Shown: positions 1 through 12,677 of the stretch, one piece after another | Layout of the letters: each line of letters opens with the position of its first letter | Position numbering within the stretch: the first letter of the stretch is position 1 | Assembly (NCBI GenBank): GCA_038373885.1 | Contig: JAWZYV010013141.1 | Location: 434,001-498,000, forward strand | DNA length: 64,000 nucleotides | From: Cheiracanthium punctorium | Lineage: Eukaryota > Arthropoda > Arachnida > Araneae > Cheiracanthiidae | Direction of reading: 5' to 3' | Notes under the pieces: generated by a model | Databases searched by the model: none | Seen by the model: only the letters and a program-made list of their open reading frames with translations | Told to the model about the DNA's origin: nothing | Translations under genes and position numbers: made by a program

Positions 1-247
1 AATAATACTCAGGAATAGTATAACTGAGTTTTAAATTCGGTTTAGTAGCTATAATTCCATAGAGCGCAATACATTAGAATTATTTTGAATGTTTTTGTAA
101 AAGAATTATTTATACTATATGCTTGAAAGGTTGCCATTATGTTAATCCAGGGCATAAGCTATCTTCATATCGAATTTTTCCAAATCCGCTCAGCAATTTG
201 TGTGTGATTCAGTCAAAAACATCTAAACACACAAACGTACACATTTT

Positions 248-390
248 TTAATGACTATGTCATTTTATCTCTCAATACCCTTATTGAAAAATGTGTCCCA
301 AAAATGCGACATAATAAAGCAACATAATTTTACATGTATTTAAATACTATTAGTTCACAACAGCTTTAATATCGAGATTAAAGCAAAGAG
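248..390 (-). mobile_element. Partial MITE copy, same family as 33237-33485
   Basis: Begins TTAATGACTATGTCATTTTA and continues in reverse orientation relative to the copy at 33237-33485, sharing the segment around ACTATTAGTTCACAACAGC. No second terminal repeat is visible, so it is truncated. Confidence 0.65.
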
Positions 391-3300
391 TAAACAATAC
401 TGTGGAACAAAAACACGGTTCTCAGAAAAAAATTTCAGGGAGCATCCAAAAGGGGGGAAATAAAAGAAAGAAAGAAAGGCTGTATCATTATCTTTTCGTT
501 GACTAAAAGCGAAACTCGGACAAACGGAGGAGAGGGTATCCAGATCCTTGCACCACCCAACTATGGCCTTTAGAAAATGGATTCCTTACCAATAATGTTA
601 CATTTTTATCTTTATTTGAAGAATAAATCCAGAAATAAACAAAATATTGAAAGAAAACTAAGTGCCGAAACAAAAAAAACAGACTCAGGGTCTGATCAAG
701 GGCGGATTAAAGGGAGGGGGTCGGAGGAGGCGACTGCCCCTCCCGAGAAAAATGAAATTAATGTAAACAATCCCAACTTACTTCCATAAAATTTATATAT
801 ATGTATGTATGTGAATCTTCCATCCAAGCCTCCACCCACAAAATTGTATTAATCCGTCAGTGTGCCGGATTATTCATTAGGCTGTAGTCTATCTGTCCCG
901 ATCATTTCAGGGACTTTTCAGTAACAAGTCGAATGAATTTCTCAATGAAGTTGTAATCAAACTTTTCAAAATGACTCAATAGAACAGAAATATTTATGGC
1001 TATTTCTGAAGATGTTCTCTGGAACGCGAGTTGACCTTCTGCATTTCCCCCGAGAGCTGAGATCCATAGGATTAAGATTGTAGGAAACCCCATAATCAAT
1101 AATAATCCCACACGAAACAATAGTTTTTATTTAAATATTGGACATACAGTTATTTTATTTTGCAGTAAATATGGGGATGGTATTTTAAACGGATGTTGGG
1201 CAGTCCCAAAGTTCTTTTGTTTTACAGTAAAGGCGGGTGGCTTTGGCGAAATTCGAAGGTTTACAAGGGTGTAAACCATCTTTTGGTAGTTGGCTTGCTT
1301 TGTTTTTACTTAATTATTTATTTTACATTTTACTATATTTAAATAAAGGCGAATTATTTTTTGAAACAATAGTAATATATAGAATGTAAGTTATTTTTTT
1401 AATAGTTGGGGAATCCACTATTACGATAAATTATCTTATTAATCTCGGAAATTAACCACGTTAAATATAAAATAATTGATTTTTGGCCGGTCGAAACCGC
1501 AGGTCAAGAGCGCGAATATCAGTACGTTCGTTCAAATAAAATAATTAGAACCGAGAGGATCTTCGCACGGTCGGGGTATCCGAAAAGCCATAACCCCAGG
1601 CAAACTGAAAACAAAAAGAATTTTCGGATACTCTTGATCCACAAAGAAACTCAAATTACTTGTCACATTTAAGATTATTATGTCTTGCAAAAACATTTGA
1701 ACATAATACGATAATGAATGTTTTATCCGAATTTTTTATTATTTATTATATAGATTATTCTATTTAGAAAAGATACAATCCTCTTATAAAGATTGTTTTG
1801 AGCAAAATATTTTATATCATTTTAGCGAGGATAAGTTGAAAAGTAGTGCACATATGCTTGAAGAACACTAACGAAATGACCTTTAGAAGTGTTCCAAGCG
1901 GTATGTGGAAGTAACAGTCCCCCTGTACAAGCATGTACAGTTTAAATGCCTTCCGTGTATGCAGTATATTTTGAAGGGTGGAGGTATTTTTGTGCTAGAT
2001 CCATCTATCCCCAGTTCAATTTCTTATGAATTAACCCATTAAATAAATTAAGAGAAGTTAAAAATATGTAACCTATTATTAGTAAAGACCGTCCAGATAA
2101 TGAAATAATTTTACAAGCATGTATTTTTATAAGAGAAAAAATAGTGTTTAAAGGCACAGTTTAAAATACATATTGATTTCGAAGGTTCTAAAAATTTTAC
2201 AGAAACAAATATTATTTTATGTGTGTAAACTTTTCTAGTTATATATTTGCATATGGGAAAGGTGGGAAGTGTTAGAAATTCCAAATATATATCCATGAAC
2301 AATAACATTCATTAAAAAAAACCCGAGTTGTAGGAATAAATAACTTTAAACATCGCCAGTCTCACTATCTATTTAGCCACCCCCCCCTTTATTTTGACGG
2401 CATTTTTTCCGAACACTAATTTACTTGAAGAAATTGATTTGTCTAGTGTTAACTCAAATTTGTTTATTTTGAATCAAGAAAATTCGTAAAAGTTGTGTTT
2501 TATTTTATTATCCCACAAAACCTACAGATTAGCTCACCCAAGGTGGAGGAAGGGCTGGGATAAACCTCTCGCGAATATAACACGTGAAATCTTTTAGTTT
2601 TGTTTACATCTAATTAGCATTAGTAATACCATTAATTGGCACTAAACATAAATTGCAATAAAATATAGCTCTATTTATTTTCTCATTTAATTTAGCTCTA
2701 CTACGTTAATGTGAGGGTGAACTCCTCCCCTTAAATATATATATATATATATATATATAGGTGCGTCACTGAGCAGGGGGCCCCTTGGTAACATTTGCTA
2801 CGGGCCCCGCGCTGTCTTAATCCGGCACTGGCGCTCGCTGGTTGTGGAAGAGACTTTCGATATTTTTTCAAGTCTTCAGCGATTGAAAAAAACAGTCAGC
2901 AGTGTCATTAATTCTTGAAGCAGCCATTCAGCAAAGCTTTCGGAATTAAAAGCGTCACCTTTCTGAATTATCTGAATGGTTTAGCACGCTTCTGTTACTT
3001 GTTTTGCGACTAAAAAATATGTTTTATTTCTCTCCCAAGACAATGAAAGCGTTTCTTGAATTTGTTTACCAGTGTGTCTGATGAATGAGAATTCCCGCAC
3101 GAGGTTCCATCTCTATTTATTATCAGACTATTTATTGTCTTCTGGCAAATGGAAAGGAGTTGGGGGGGAAAACTCGTTATCTCAGAAAAGTTAGGCCGTG
3201 AAGGCATTTTCACATAGAAACCTTTCGTCGAAAACAGTTTCTGACAGCAATTCTCGATAGGAGAAAAAAATCGCGAAGTAAAGAATAGGTTCGTTAAATG

Positions 3301-4299
3301 GGCCTTGTTTAGCTTTTCGTATAAAAAGTAATAATAATAAATTTATAAGTATATTATTAAAATTAATTTATAATTTGCGTACCTGCCAACTCTACTGGAT
3401 TTTGAAGGTTCCTCTTGGTCTGATTTTACATTAAAATCACCTGATTTTCTGATATTTTGAAGCTTTAGTAATCAACATATTTATTTACCCACCAGTTCTG
3501 AAAGATTATCGCTATCGTTGTATATTCATTCAATATGGACCAATACATTATATTATTTTGGTCCAATCATATAAAGATTTGCAGTTATGTTGATTGCTCA
3601 TTTGTAAAGGATTATTGGAAATTTCAAAATTAGGTGGCGAATCCTTTAATTCTAACATTTGTGAGAGAGAATTCAAAGCCTCAAAATTGTACTAATTTTT
3701 TTTTTTTTGTCTAAAAAGCAGATATTTTGTAAATTTTTGTACATTTAAGAAAAAAACTATTTTGGTCCTAAAGAAATCAAAATAATTTATTTCGCGTTAA
3801 AAGAAATCTTAAGCTTCTGAGATCTTTTACAAATTCTGTTTTTAACATCACGACCTTATGTGAAATTAAAATTTCAAAGATAAATTGTTATTAAAAGTAA
3901 GCAGTTCGTTTTTAAAAACATAACTGTATATCATATGAACGTACATTAAAAAAATGTACGTTGATATTTTTTAATGTACGTTGACACATTAAAAACTGTA
4001 TCTATTCTATGGAATAGATTATGAAATTTGATCAGTGAGAAAATTTCTAAGTGCGTTTCATGACACAGATAAGTAATTATCATTTTAAGATTTTGATACC
4101 ACGTAAATCTACTGGATTCTCTCCAATAAATGTTGGAAGGTATGAATTTGTTATACGGCCACTATCGCCATACAAGGTGTCCCAAAAACACTGACTTACG
4201 CAATTATTCCTTAAATTTTGATCATTCCTTAAATGTTGACATATACAGTAAATTACAGTTACGTAGAAAAAGGTACAGAACTTTTTTTTTCCTAAAAGA

Positions 4300-4495
4300 G
4301 CGGGCACTTGTTCATCAGGCATTCGCCTCTGCTAAGGCCCGAATTACGGACCATTTTATTATGGGAGCCCCCAGTGACCAGCCAGAATTACCCGCTATGA
4401 AGGGACTAACAAAACACCCAAGCCCAGTCCAGGAATCAAACCCAGACACAAGGTGTGATAGAATTTTTCTTAAGCTACTATGGCTAAATAGCTAC
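4300..4495 (-). repeat. tRNA-derived SINE, minus orientation
   Basis: On the minus strand a B-box-like GGGTTTGATTCC is followed by CTTGGGTG and then a body containing CATAATAAA. The body matches the SINE at 41370-41545. The tRNA part is degenerate. Confidence 0.6.
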
Positions 4496-5204
4496 TAAAT
4501 TGGCGATTTTTTTTTTTTTTTTAAATATCGGCGAGACTGCTAATGATACTATTTTTACCGTCTGACATTGGTGGACACCCTGTGATAGTCAAAATGTCAG
4601 CAGCTCGCCAAACTGTTAAGCGCTCACAGCTCGTCGTTTATTGTACCGTTCAGGTAAATATCTCTTGGCTCTTTCAAAATGTCTACGAAGAAAGATTGAT
4701 CCACAAACTGTTTTCTTGTAAAGCGGAAGCATAAATCCGTCGTCACAGATAACCTGAGTAACGTAAACGAAAAGTTAGGAATATTTTCTTTCTCCACCAT
4801 CTTTGCTTTCGATTTAAAAAAAAAAAAAAAAAAGGTGTTGAAAAATATTATTTGCTTGCAGTTACGCAAGAATGAAAGGAACTATTTGAAGTGCAATATT
4901 TCAAGAGTAACTTTGAAAATTTGTCTTTTACTTTTATCTCTCCCATTCATGTTTCAGTGAGTGGCGTATTGCAAGGCGGGGAGGTTTCAAAGTCTACCCC
5001 CTACCCCTTGACGAAAAGATTTAAACATAAAGTCCATGTATTTTTAATGTTTAGCATAAAGATTATGCCTTTTATCCTCCCCCCCCCCTATTTGAAGGAA
5101 GTGAAGGACTGTATGTTTTGATAGTACAACATAAAACCGGGGCCAGGAAAAAATTTCGGGGGGGGATGTTCAAGCTTTATGTTTCAATATAGCAGTTTTT
5201 AAAA

Positions 5205-5300
5205 AAATACCATTCTACAAATAGTAATATATGTTCCTGAAAGTTTCGGGGGGGGGTTAAACCCCCCAAAACCCCACTTGGGAATGGCCTTGGTGCAACA
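5205..5300. repeat. Dispersed repeat, related to 20835-20950
   Basis: Both copies contain ATGTTCCTGAAAG, a G-rich run, then GGC(C/T)(T/A)(C/T)GGC(C/T)TTGGTG-like sequence. No terminal structure is clear. Confidence 0.45.
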
Positions 5301-6499
5301 TGTATATCTCTCTTAATCAATGCTTTTTCAAAGGGTGAGCCCCGTATATTCCAAAGAAATACGCCTACAGATATTTAAATGAATAGAAATTTTACATAAT
5401 TAATTTATAAAAATTTCTCGGTAATTTTTTTTTTGTGTGCTATAAAATGTTAAATGCAATTCGACTTAAGAATATCACATTTCCTTTAGGCGCCTACTTA
5501 ATTAGTATTTTTAGTATTGCATCTGGCTAATATGCTTAAGTCTGCTTGCACTAGTACTTTTTAACTCTGTAATTGATTATTTATACTCTATTGTGTTCAT
5601 TGGCTTTTCTATTAATGTTCATTAAGGTATCGAAAAATTAATCGTAATATAATTAATAATAATATTCTTTAAAAAAAACTGGTGTTTGAAGGTAAAATTA
5701 ATTATAAAATTTATCAAACGCATAATTAAAAGATAGTATGACCATTTCGGTTGGTAGAAAAGGTTCACCCGTCCTTAAAACGATCGTATGACGGTGAGTT
5801 TTATTTATATGTGTAATTTTTGGAAGTATTTAATTTTATCTAGGTCAATGCTGCTTAGCTACTGGACCGGGACCTTCGCCAATCTACTTAAAAATATCAA
5901 ATTTATTTTAAAGTGCGCAGCAGCAAATGTTTCACCTACCAAAAATATTAAATGTATAACATTTGATTTAATAAATAAAATATCGATTCATTGTTTTATA
6001 TACATTTGGCTGATACTGGTACGCGAAATACTTTCCTTATTTTTGTCGGTCCGAAAGTGTCATAAGTTTTGGGAAATTGAATAATTTTTCGCATTTTAAT
6101 ACTTTGTTACTTGCAGATTAAGCAAATAATCTTAACATTACCTGTTTATTGCATTTTACTGGTTATACATTCGTGTTAATTTAGCGAAATAAAGCAATCG
6201 CCCACATACTATTTCACTAAAATAATTTTCTTCAATATTTATTCTGATAAAGCTTTGTGTTTCTATCTTTTCTCATGTAAAACACACAATGCAGATTACA
6301 AAATATGAAGTTAATCTTTTTTTTCTTTAAAATTTTAGTTACAATTATGTGAAAAATATCTTCTAGTTCTTCACGGTTTCCAACAAATTCCCATTCCAAC
6401 AAGTTACTATTTATTGGAGTTTAATTAATCAAACACACACTCATTTTTCTAATGAAAATTATTAGGAAAAGAAATGATCTTCACTTTCATCACTTTTCC

Positions 6500-7061
6500 T
6501 TAAAAAAAAAAAACAACCACCCTCATTTCGGAGAATAAAATTCTCTCCTGAAAAGGTAACGAATCAACTCCAACAGACTGCGTTCGGAAATATCGATTCT
6601 CGCGGACTCCGTTTGGTTTCCATGGCAACCAGTCGAGGTCAATGAGCTTTCGCAAGAGAGGGGTGGGATGTGCAGATTTATAAGGGAAGAGATGCGTTCT
6701 GATCTTAGGGATTTTGATACTTTTTTGACGTGCCGGGGAATTAAAAAAATATTTTTCTTTCTTTGTTTGATAGGACCGTTGGAATTCATATTCCATGCAG
6801 CTGAAATTCGGAAAAGTCGATTCCATTCTGTTGTATTAGTAATGAAACTTTTTGGTGTTATCGTCTGGTTATGTGAAATTCAGCTCCACTTCCATGCGCG
6901 CTCATCAGTGCGTCGATGCGATTATGTTCGGATATTTGGGAGCAGGGTTAGAGATTATCTTTTTCGTCTCCGCCAGGGGCTTTTTGTGTAATTTCAGAGT
7001 TCGGGAGCAGGAGAACATCGTTGTCAGTACGCCGGCAGTGATGATTGTGTGCGTGCATTAA
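6500..7061. other. CpG-richer block with open frames on both strands
   Basis: This block is GC-richer than its flanks and carries 88- and 108-codon frames on the minus strand and 107 codons on the plus strand. None of the products is recognisable. A canonical X-box and a TATA-like TTTATAAGG lie inside it. It could be a promoter with first exon, or an old repeat. Confidence 0.3.
6616..6629. promoter_or_regulatory. RFX-type X-box motif
   Basis: GTTTCCATGGCAAC is the exact reverse complement of the canonical RFX X-box GTTGCCATGGAAAC. RFX factors bind this motif upstream of many ciliary genes in animals. A TATA-like sequence lies about 47 bases downstream on the plus strand. Function is inferred only. 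Confidence 0.4.
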
Positions 7062-7391
7062 TAATTTTGGAAAATGTTGAAAAATTATTTTACAACTGTT
7101 AAAAAAAATAAAATAATAATAACTGCAATTATTACAAAATGTATTTTATAAGCATTATCGAAACACGAATCACAATTGGTTATCTTTAGCAACATATTTA
7201 TTAAAGCTAGGATCCCAAGATAAATTTTGAAATGCCCCCTCCCCCCATTCCCATTTATACATTATATTTCAAATTTTCGAAAATTAATTATTTAATTGAA
7301 ATCTGAATAAGATATTTAAAAACATCTAGATTTCTCGAGATAATGTCTAATAAAAGGCTTGCTTTTAAAAAAGAAGCCATTCTCCCCCCTA

Positions 7392-7614
7392 CACTGTAAG
7401 GAATATCTGTAATTTTACCACACATATTGTTGTAAAATAATACAGCATAAGTGCTGTAGCTTTGGAATACAGCACTGTGTGTTATAAATTCACTCATGCA
7501 ATGACGTAATGACGTTGATAAGTCAATCACGTAGAACCTTGTACAGCAATTTGACACAGTCTTTACGTTTACCCACACCTTGTGCTGTAATCTAGGAAAA
7601 TATTTTTTGCAGTG
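7392..7614. mobile_element. MITE with CACTG termini and TA flanks
   Basis: Left end CACTGTAAGGAATAT; right end ATATTTTTTGCAGTG, an imperfect inverted repeat, with TA immediately outside both ends. A 130-codon minus frame overlaps it and is not evidence of a gene. Confidence 0.6.
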
Positions 7615-8107
7615 TACGATATATATAGCACGATATGTACGCAGTATAAGCAATAATATTGCATGACCAAATTTTAGCATGATTTTTGAATATATGCGAT
7701 TGTTACTGTTCGATATTTTAAAGATCTATTAACATTTGAATAAATATGCGGTTGTGGCGTCAGTGGGTTCAAGAATTCGAATCATCTGGACGGCTTCTCT
7801 TCCGAGCTAAGCAGCGTCATTTATTCAATTCGAAAATTGGGATGGCCGCCCTAGCGTATTGATCCGTTTGGACGACTTACCGCGGACCGTTTCTCACTTT
7901 TGTTCAAACAAATGATTAATCTTATTACGGAATTTTTAATTGGGTTAATTTGTAGCTCGTTTTACATTTTTACAGGTTACAGCTTTTGATTAGCGAGATT
8001 TCTGATTAGGTTAATTTGAAATTCGCTGTAAATTTCGATTGTAACCTGTTATTTGAGCATGAAGGAAGGATTAGCGAATTTAGAGATACACTTAAATTCC
8101 GTTTTAA

Positions 8108-8576
8108 CCCTTTAACGCGCAGTGATCCCGCTCTGGGAACACCAAACTCTGACGTTTTGACCGTTGCCAGTCACGAAGAACAGATTTGATTTCTATAAAA
8201 ATAGTTGCTGGTGACACTGCTCTACGAAAATCCTTTACATTTTAGCACGTCATTTCCCGTAAAAAAATGGTCGCGATTATTTTTAACAGCACTGACATCT
8301 GCTGAAAAATGGAAGAATGCGAGAACAGCTGGAGAGATTGTCCAATGCTGAAAAAAGGACAGCCTTTGCCATCGCTCGGCTTAACTACCAGCAAGATGGC
8401 GGACGATCGAAACGTTCATCGCGTGCCACAGATCTAGAGACCCGTCAGAAAAGGGTCTCTAGATCTGTGGCAGGGGATGAACGTTTCGATCGTCCGCCAT
8501 CTTGCTGGTAGTTAAGCCTAGCGATGGCAACGGCTGCCCTTTTTTTAGCATTGGGAAAGGGTTGCGCCTCAAAGGG
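8108..8576 (+). mobile_element. piggyBac-type MITE, copy A, with long internal palindrome
   Basis: TTAA flanks both ends (8104-8107 and 8577-8580). Ends are CCCTTTAACGCGCA and its inverted partner TGCGCCTCAAAGGG. TTAA target duplication and a CCCT-start terminal repeat are hallmarks of the piggyBac superfamily. The inner part (about 8341-8557) is an inverted duplication with roughly 100-base arms around a short spacer. Confidence 0.85.
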
Positions 8577-8930
8577 TTAAGGAATGATTAGAGAATTTAG
8601 AGATACAGTGGAATCCCGTTTTAAAGAACTCTAAGGTACTTTAGAGAAAAGGATATTTTTCTTCACTGACATACATGATATGCTGGGTATCCACCAGCAA
8701 CTGAAAAGGCTTTTGCTACTAAATTAAAGATTAGGCCGCTTGGGATACATTCTTGATTAGAAAATGCCATTTTCATGCTATTTTCGGACAGTCGACGACT
8801 TTTACATTACTCCAGGCAACTAATTTGATGATCAGAAAAAGAAAAGTTTTTTTTCTTTATTTCTCTTTCTTTTGAGAGTTTTATTCATTGTCAGAGTGAC
8901 TCCTTGAAGCTTCCGTACGATTGTCTTTTT

Positions 8931-9387
8931 CAGTGACGCACACAAGGGGTGTGTGTGTCCAGGGGGTCCGGACCCCCCCCCCCCATCGGCTTCGATATTT
9001 TTTTTCGATTGATTATTATTCTATATCTATAGTAAATAAAATAATTCCAAAAAATGGTAGTAATAGTTTCAGTTCTAATAAATAAAAAAAGAATTTTTTT
9101 TCTGGTTTTCCTCAACTTTCAAAGACGAACTGAAAGCGAACATAAAACACCATCTTGTTCTCAAAACTGAACAACTATTACTTTCCTTCCTATTGTACTG
9201 TGTAGTGTATTCTTAGGGAACTGGATGGGACGAGTTTTGATGAATTCCATCTAATGAGAACGAGCTCTTTCATCACTGATTTTTGATAATCTGAAACATC
9301 CCTGAAAGTTGGACACACCCCCCCCCCCCACCACCACCACCGTAAAAGTTGGAACCTCTCCAGCCAAAAATCCTGTGTGCGCCCCTG
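8931..9387. mobile_element. Non-autonomous hAT-type element with exact 8-bp TSD
   Basis: Ends CAGTGACGCACACAAGG and, inverted, CAGGGGCGCACACAGG. GTCTTTTT is duplicated exactly at 8923-8930 and 9388-9395. The 8-bp duplication and CAGNG-type end indicate the hAT superfamily. Long C runs lie inside, and no transposase is seen. Confidence 0.85.
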
Positions 9388-11879
9388 GTCTTTTTGGATC
9401 TCACTGCAGGACCACTGCTGTCCCCAACCCCTCAGTCCTTTGATCCAGTGGTACCGGGCCGCGTAAAGAACATGAAATTATTTCCATTTTGTTTACTGTG
9501 GTGTATTTCTCGCGGGTTTCGACTTTATCCTGTTTGTATTAATTTGAACCTCTATAACACAGGAATGAATCTTGTAACTATGTTAAATTATTTTTTATTA
9601 AACATTTCAAGATTATGAAAAAATTGCAGTCGCTTAAATTCCTATTGCCATTTCCGACAATCTGTCTGTGTGAAGCTAGGGGGGGGGGGGGGTTCTGCAG
9701 TGACAGCAACCGAAACAAAACAACGGAATAAACTAGTAGGCTATAATCAACGGATTTCTCTTATTAACCCCAGATAAAACAGACTCGTTGCAAAGAAACA
9801 AGCTCAGGGCTGTCATTCATTTAGCGCAAAATGTTAAATTTCTTTATATTTATTTTTTGTGTAACTGAATTTTATTTTTAAGGCATGCTTAAATAAGTTA
9901 AATTAAAATTATTAAATCGTAACAGTCTAAAGTAGAAATAATAAACATCCCCCCCCCCCTTTACCGGGCCGTGGAAAAATTTTCGAACGTTGACCGGTCC
10001 ACGGCGATGAAAAGGTTAGGGTGCACTATGCTAGAGGGCCAAACAGTGATTTATATTATCTAGATGCATTTTGTGTTCATTGAAAATATAATGTATGTGA
10101 AAGAACTTGAAAATATAATGTTAACGAGATTTTTATTAAAAATCGGAATTAAAAATTTTTTTTAACTTAATGTCGCTAGAAAATTTATTAAGTTACTTAT
10201 ATTCAATCTGTTTATGATTATGAGAAGTGTGATTGTATAGTTAAGAGATAGAAAAAATTTAATGAACAAAGAAAAGGAAAATTAATTTAATTATTTCATC
10301 TTGTGCATTTTTTTAATATTACATTGTCAATAGCATATTTTTGAAAAACTTTGCAGGAACTGCTTCTATTTTCGCTTCTAAAACTGAAAAAAAGTATACT
10401 ATTTTAGCAACTTTTTTATGTATTTGTGTGGCTACTAATGCAGTTATTTTTGTCTCCTGGCAGTGGTGGAGCCCCCGAATATGTGAAAAGGACGTTTTGA
10501 GCTCCTATCCCCCCTAGTTTAGAATTTCGGAAAATGCTCTCAAATCTAGCATCTACGCTACAAAGCTCACATATGTGCCTAATTTCGTATTATTAGCGTC
10601 AGTAGTTTTGGCTAAGGCAAAATATTGACGTACAAAAAAATAACATTTTCCGGTAAACCTAATATTTTCAGGAATTTGCATAAAGGTCGAGGTTTTCCGT
10701 TTGTTACCGTGTGTTACACCAGCTTGTGAACTGACTGATACCCTGACAGTTTACTGATTCCGTAACCTATGAGAGGAAAATTTCACAAGAAACGCCCCTT
10801 TCGGCGAAAATCGATTAATGAAACAATTAATCATGCACACATTGTTTTGTTATTATAACTGCCTGCGTTTCTCCATTTTTCAAAACGCCGCAATTGATGT
10901 TAACTCCTGTCGGTATTATGAGTGCATCACGAAATCAAATGTAACCTATTTCAGCGAGTTAAACGTTGTTCAAACTTGTTCACCCTCTTTTCGAACGCCC
11001 AGAGATCTGCCCGCTTTTGTCGAGATCGAATTTAATATGCTCCTCGTGTTCCACAGTTCGTAGTGCAGTCAGAGCAGAAGTTCCGGCGTCTGTGCTGAGA
11101 TTTTCAATCTGGAGCTTTTTCAGAATCTTTTCTAGTCTTATTCCTATTTTGAAGGCGTGTTAAAAAGTTGACCCGCATCTTGGCGTTGACCTACTTTTTA
11201 TTTTCTGCTTTCTTTTCTTAAGTGCTGCCCCTACGATATAATTTTGACAGGGTGGTTTTAAAAGACCTGTTCTTCTGCTTCACTTTCGAACGTTGAGGCT
11301 CCTCCTTTCTTTCTTTCTTTCTTTATTATTTTTATCGTTTCTTTATTTTTTAAGTAAGAAGGGGGAAGGTGGCCTAAAATTATCCTTTTAAGGGAAAAAC
11401 TTGTGTAAAATAACATAAATGTTTAAATAAAACTTTCATTCTTTGCTACTAGTGTAACTTTGCTAAAACTAGTGCTAATGTTTTACACTACATTTTGCAT
11501 TATAAACATACATTAATAATATTTTAAACCTAGGGATGAATGCGAGACGAGACAGAGATTTAACACTTTTTTACGAGACCAGACAAACATTTTTAACATT
11601 GCAATGTAGGGACTATTCCATCTTAAAACTCCATTAATAACCTTTTTTAAAAGTAATTTTTTCTACAACAAAATAAATAACCCTTTTTCGTTACAAGTGA
11701 ACTTTCATTACAATTAGTATATGCTCATGACGATTTTGGAGATTTTATGAAAAAATCTGTAAAGTTATTGTTAGAAATGCAAATGGAATTCCATAATACC
11801 CCCCTCTCCTCTATATTATATACTAAATATAAAAAATAGTATCTCGTAGTAATAAATAAAATCTTAATAAAGTCTTAAA

Positions 11880-12118
11880 TAGTAAATAAAATATTAAAAC
11901 TGAATGATTTCAATGTCCACATAAGTATAGCAACAATTGTTTATTTATTTTGTTTTAATTATTTTCAGAAGGAATATTAATTGTTATTTGAACATTTTAC
12001 AAATAATTTTATTTATAAGTATGTAACGGGTAATTATAATGGGATTTTTAAATAAAAACCCAAAAACCTGTTTTGTTTTTGTTTTCTTTCCAAATAAACC
12101 GGGGGTTTTACCCAACCC
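11880..12118 (-). repeat. Dispersed AAACC/GGTTT repeat family, minus copy
   Basis: The reverse complement matches the repeat at 26867-27610, sharing TTGTTGCTATACTTATGTG with one mismatch and an AGGGTTG-like end. Other fragments lie at 40030-40130 and 41690-41810. Confidence 0.6.
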
Positions 12119-12356
12119 TGAATTTATCCCTAAAGGGATTAAGTTAGAATTTTGCTGAGTCTATCAGAAATAAATAGTGGATTATAATTTTGTTATAATT
12201 TTTAAAAAATCAAGTTTCCCCAACTAGGTTCCTAATTTTGTTAAGTGTAACAGAATGTGTCAGTTTTAGGGAATGGCCTGTTAAAGGCCCTGGTTAAGCT
12301 CTAGTAAGATCGTATTGGAAAGTGTTTTATAAATATAAATATAATTATAAGTATAT

Positions 12357-12400
12357 AAGGTGAATCATACCAAAACATGCGTTTTGGTATGATTCACCTT
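12357..12400. repeat. Perfect 20-bp inverted repeat, 4-base loop
   Basis: AAGGTGAATCATACCAAAAC is followed by ATGC and then its exact reverse complement. It could be a hairpin, the fused ends of a tiny MITE, or a fold-back. It sits just downstream of the candidate minus-strand exon. Confidence 0.8.
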
Positions 12401-12443
12401 TCTGGATACGCATTTATTTTTCAAAGAAAATTATGTGAAATAG

Positions 12444-12677
12444 TTACCGAATCTTGTTTTTAAAATCGACAAGCTCTTCAATTCGAGTTTTCACCTTGAG
12501 GTTCACAAGATGCTTATTGTTTTGGTTCAGACCCTCTTGTTTAGCTAATTGATCCGATAAAAGTAATTGTTTCTGAACAAACGCGTGGTAAGATATTATG
12601 CTTGTTGGTGGCTGTATCGCTAACCATTTGAAATTATTGATGTCGCTAAGGGACTGCAACAAATTGTGTGTTGCTTT
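12444..12677 (-). CDS. Possible terminal exon of an unrecognised minus-strand gene
   Basis: Reading the minus strand, an AG at 12679-12678 opens a frame of 77 codons to a TAA at 12446-12444. The product has balanced composition (WLAIQPPTSIISYHAFVQKQ, then a Gln/Leu/Lys-rich amphipathic stretch) unlike the AT-noise frames nearby. About 25 bases past the stop there is an AATAAA on the minus strand (TTTATT at 12413-12418). I do not recognise the family and saw no upstream exon. It may be a real 3' exon, a retroposed fragment or a chance frame. Confidence 0.3.
   Translation of the reverse strand, partial: KATHNLLQSLSDINNFKWLAIQPPTSIISYHAFVQKQLLLSDQLAKQEGLNQNNKHLVNLKVKTRIEELVDFKNKIR

Larger units (their letters stand above)
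1..6499. other. Gene-free AT-rich stretch with transposon remnants
   Basis: No coding region is supported. It holds a partial MITE copy near 248-390, short hAT-like ends near 700-870 and 2765-2830, an (AT)n run near 2738-2759, a SINE copy at 4300-4495, and homopolymer-G/C repeat remnants at 4960-5300. The remainder shows nothing recognisable. Confidence 0.6.
7062..12356. other. Gene-free stretch with MITEs and simple repeats
   Basis: Holds the elements at 7392-7614, 8108-8576 and 8931-9387, a possible tRNA-like SINE end at 7757-7815 (minus), poly-G and poly-C runs near 9680 and 9953, a (CTTT)n run near 11305, and a repeat at 11880-12118. I see no gene. Confidence 0.6.

Noticed and set aside
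4130..4498. 122-codon plus-strand open frame
   Set aside because: More than half lies in a SINE in antisense orientation; not a gene.
7288..7680. 130-codon minus-strand open frame
   Set aside because: It runs across a TA-flanked MITE (7392-7614) and has no recognisable motif.
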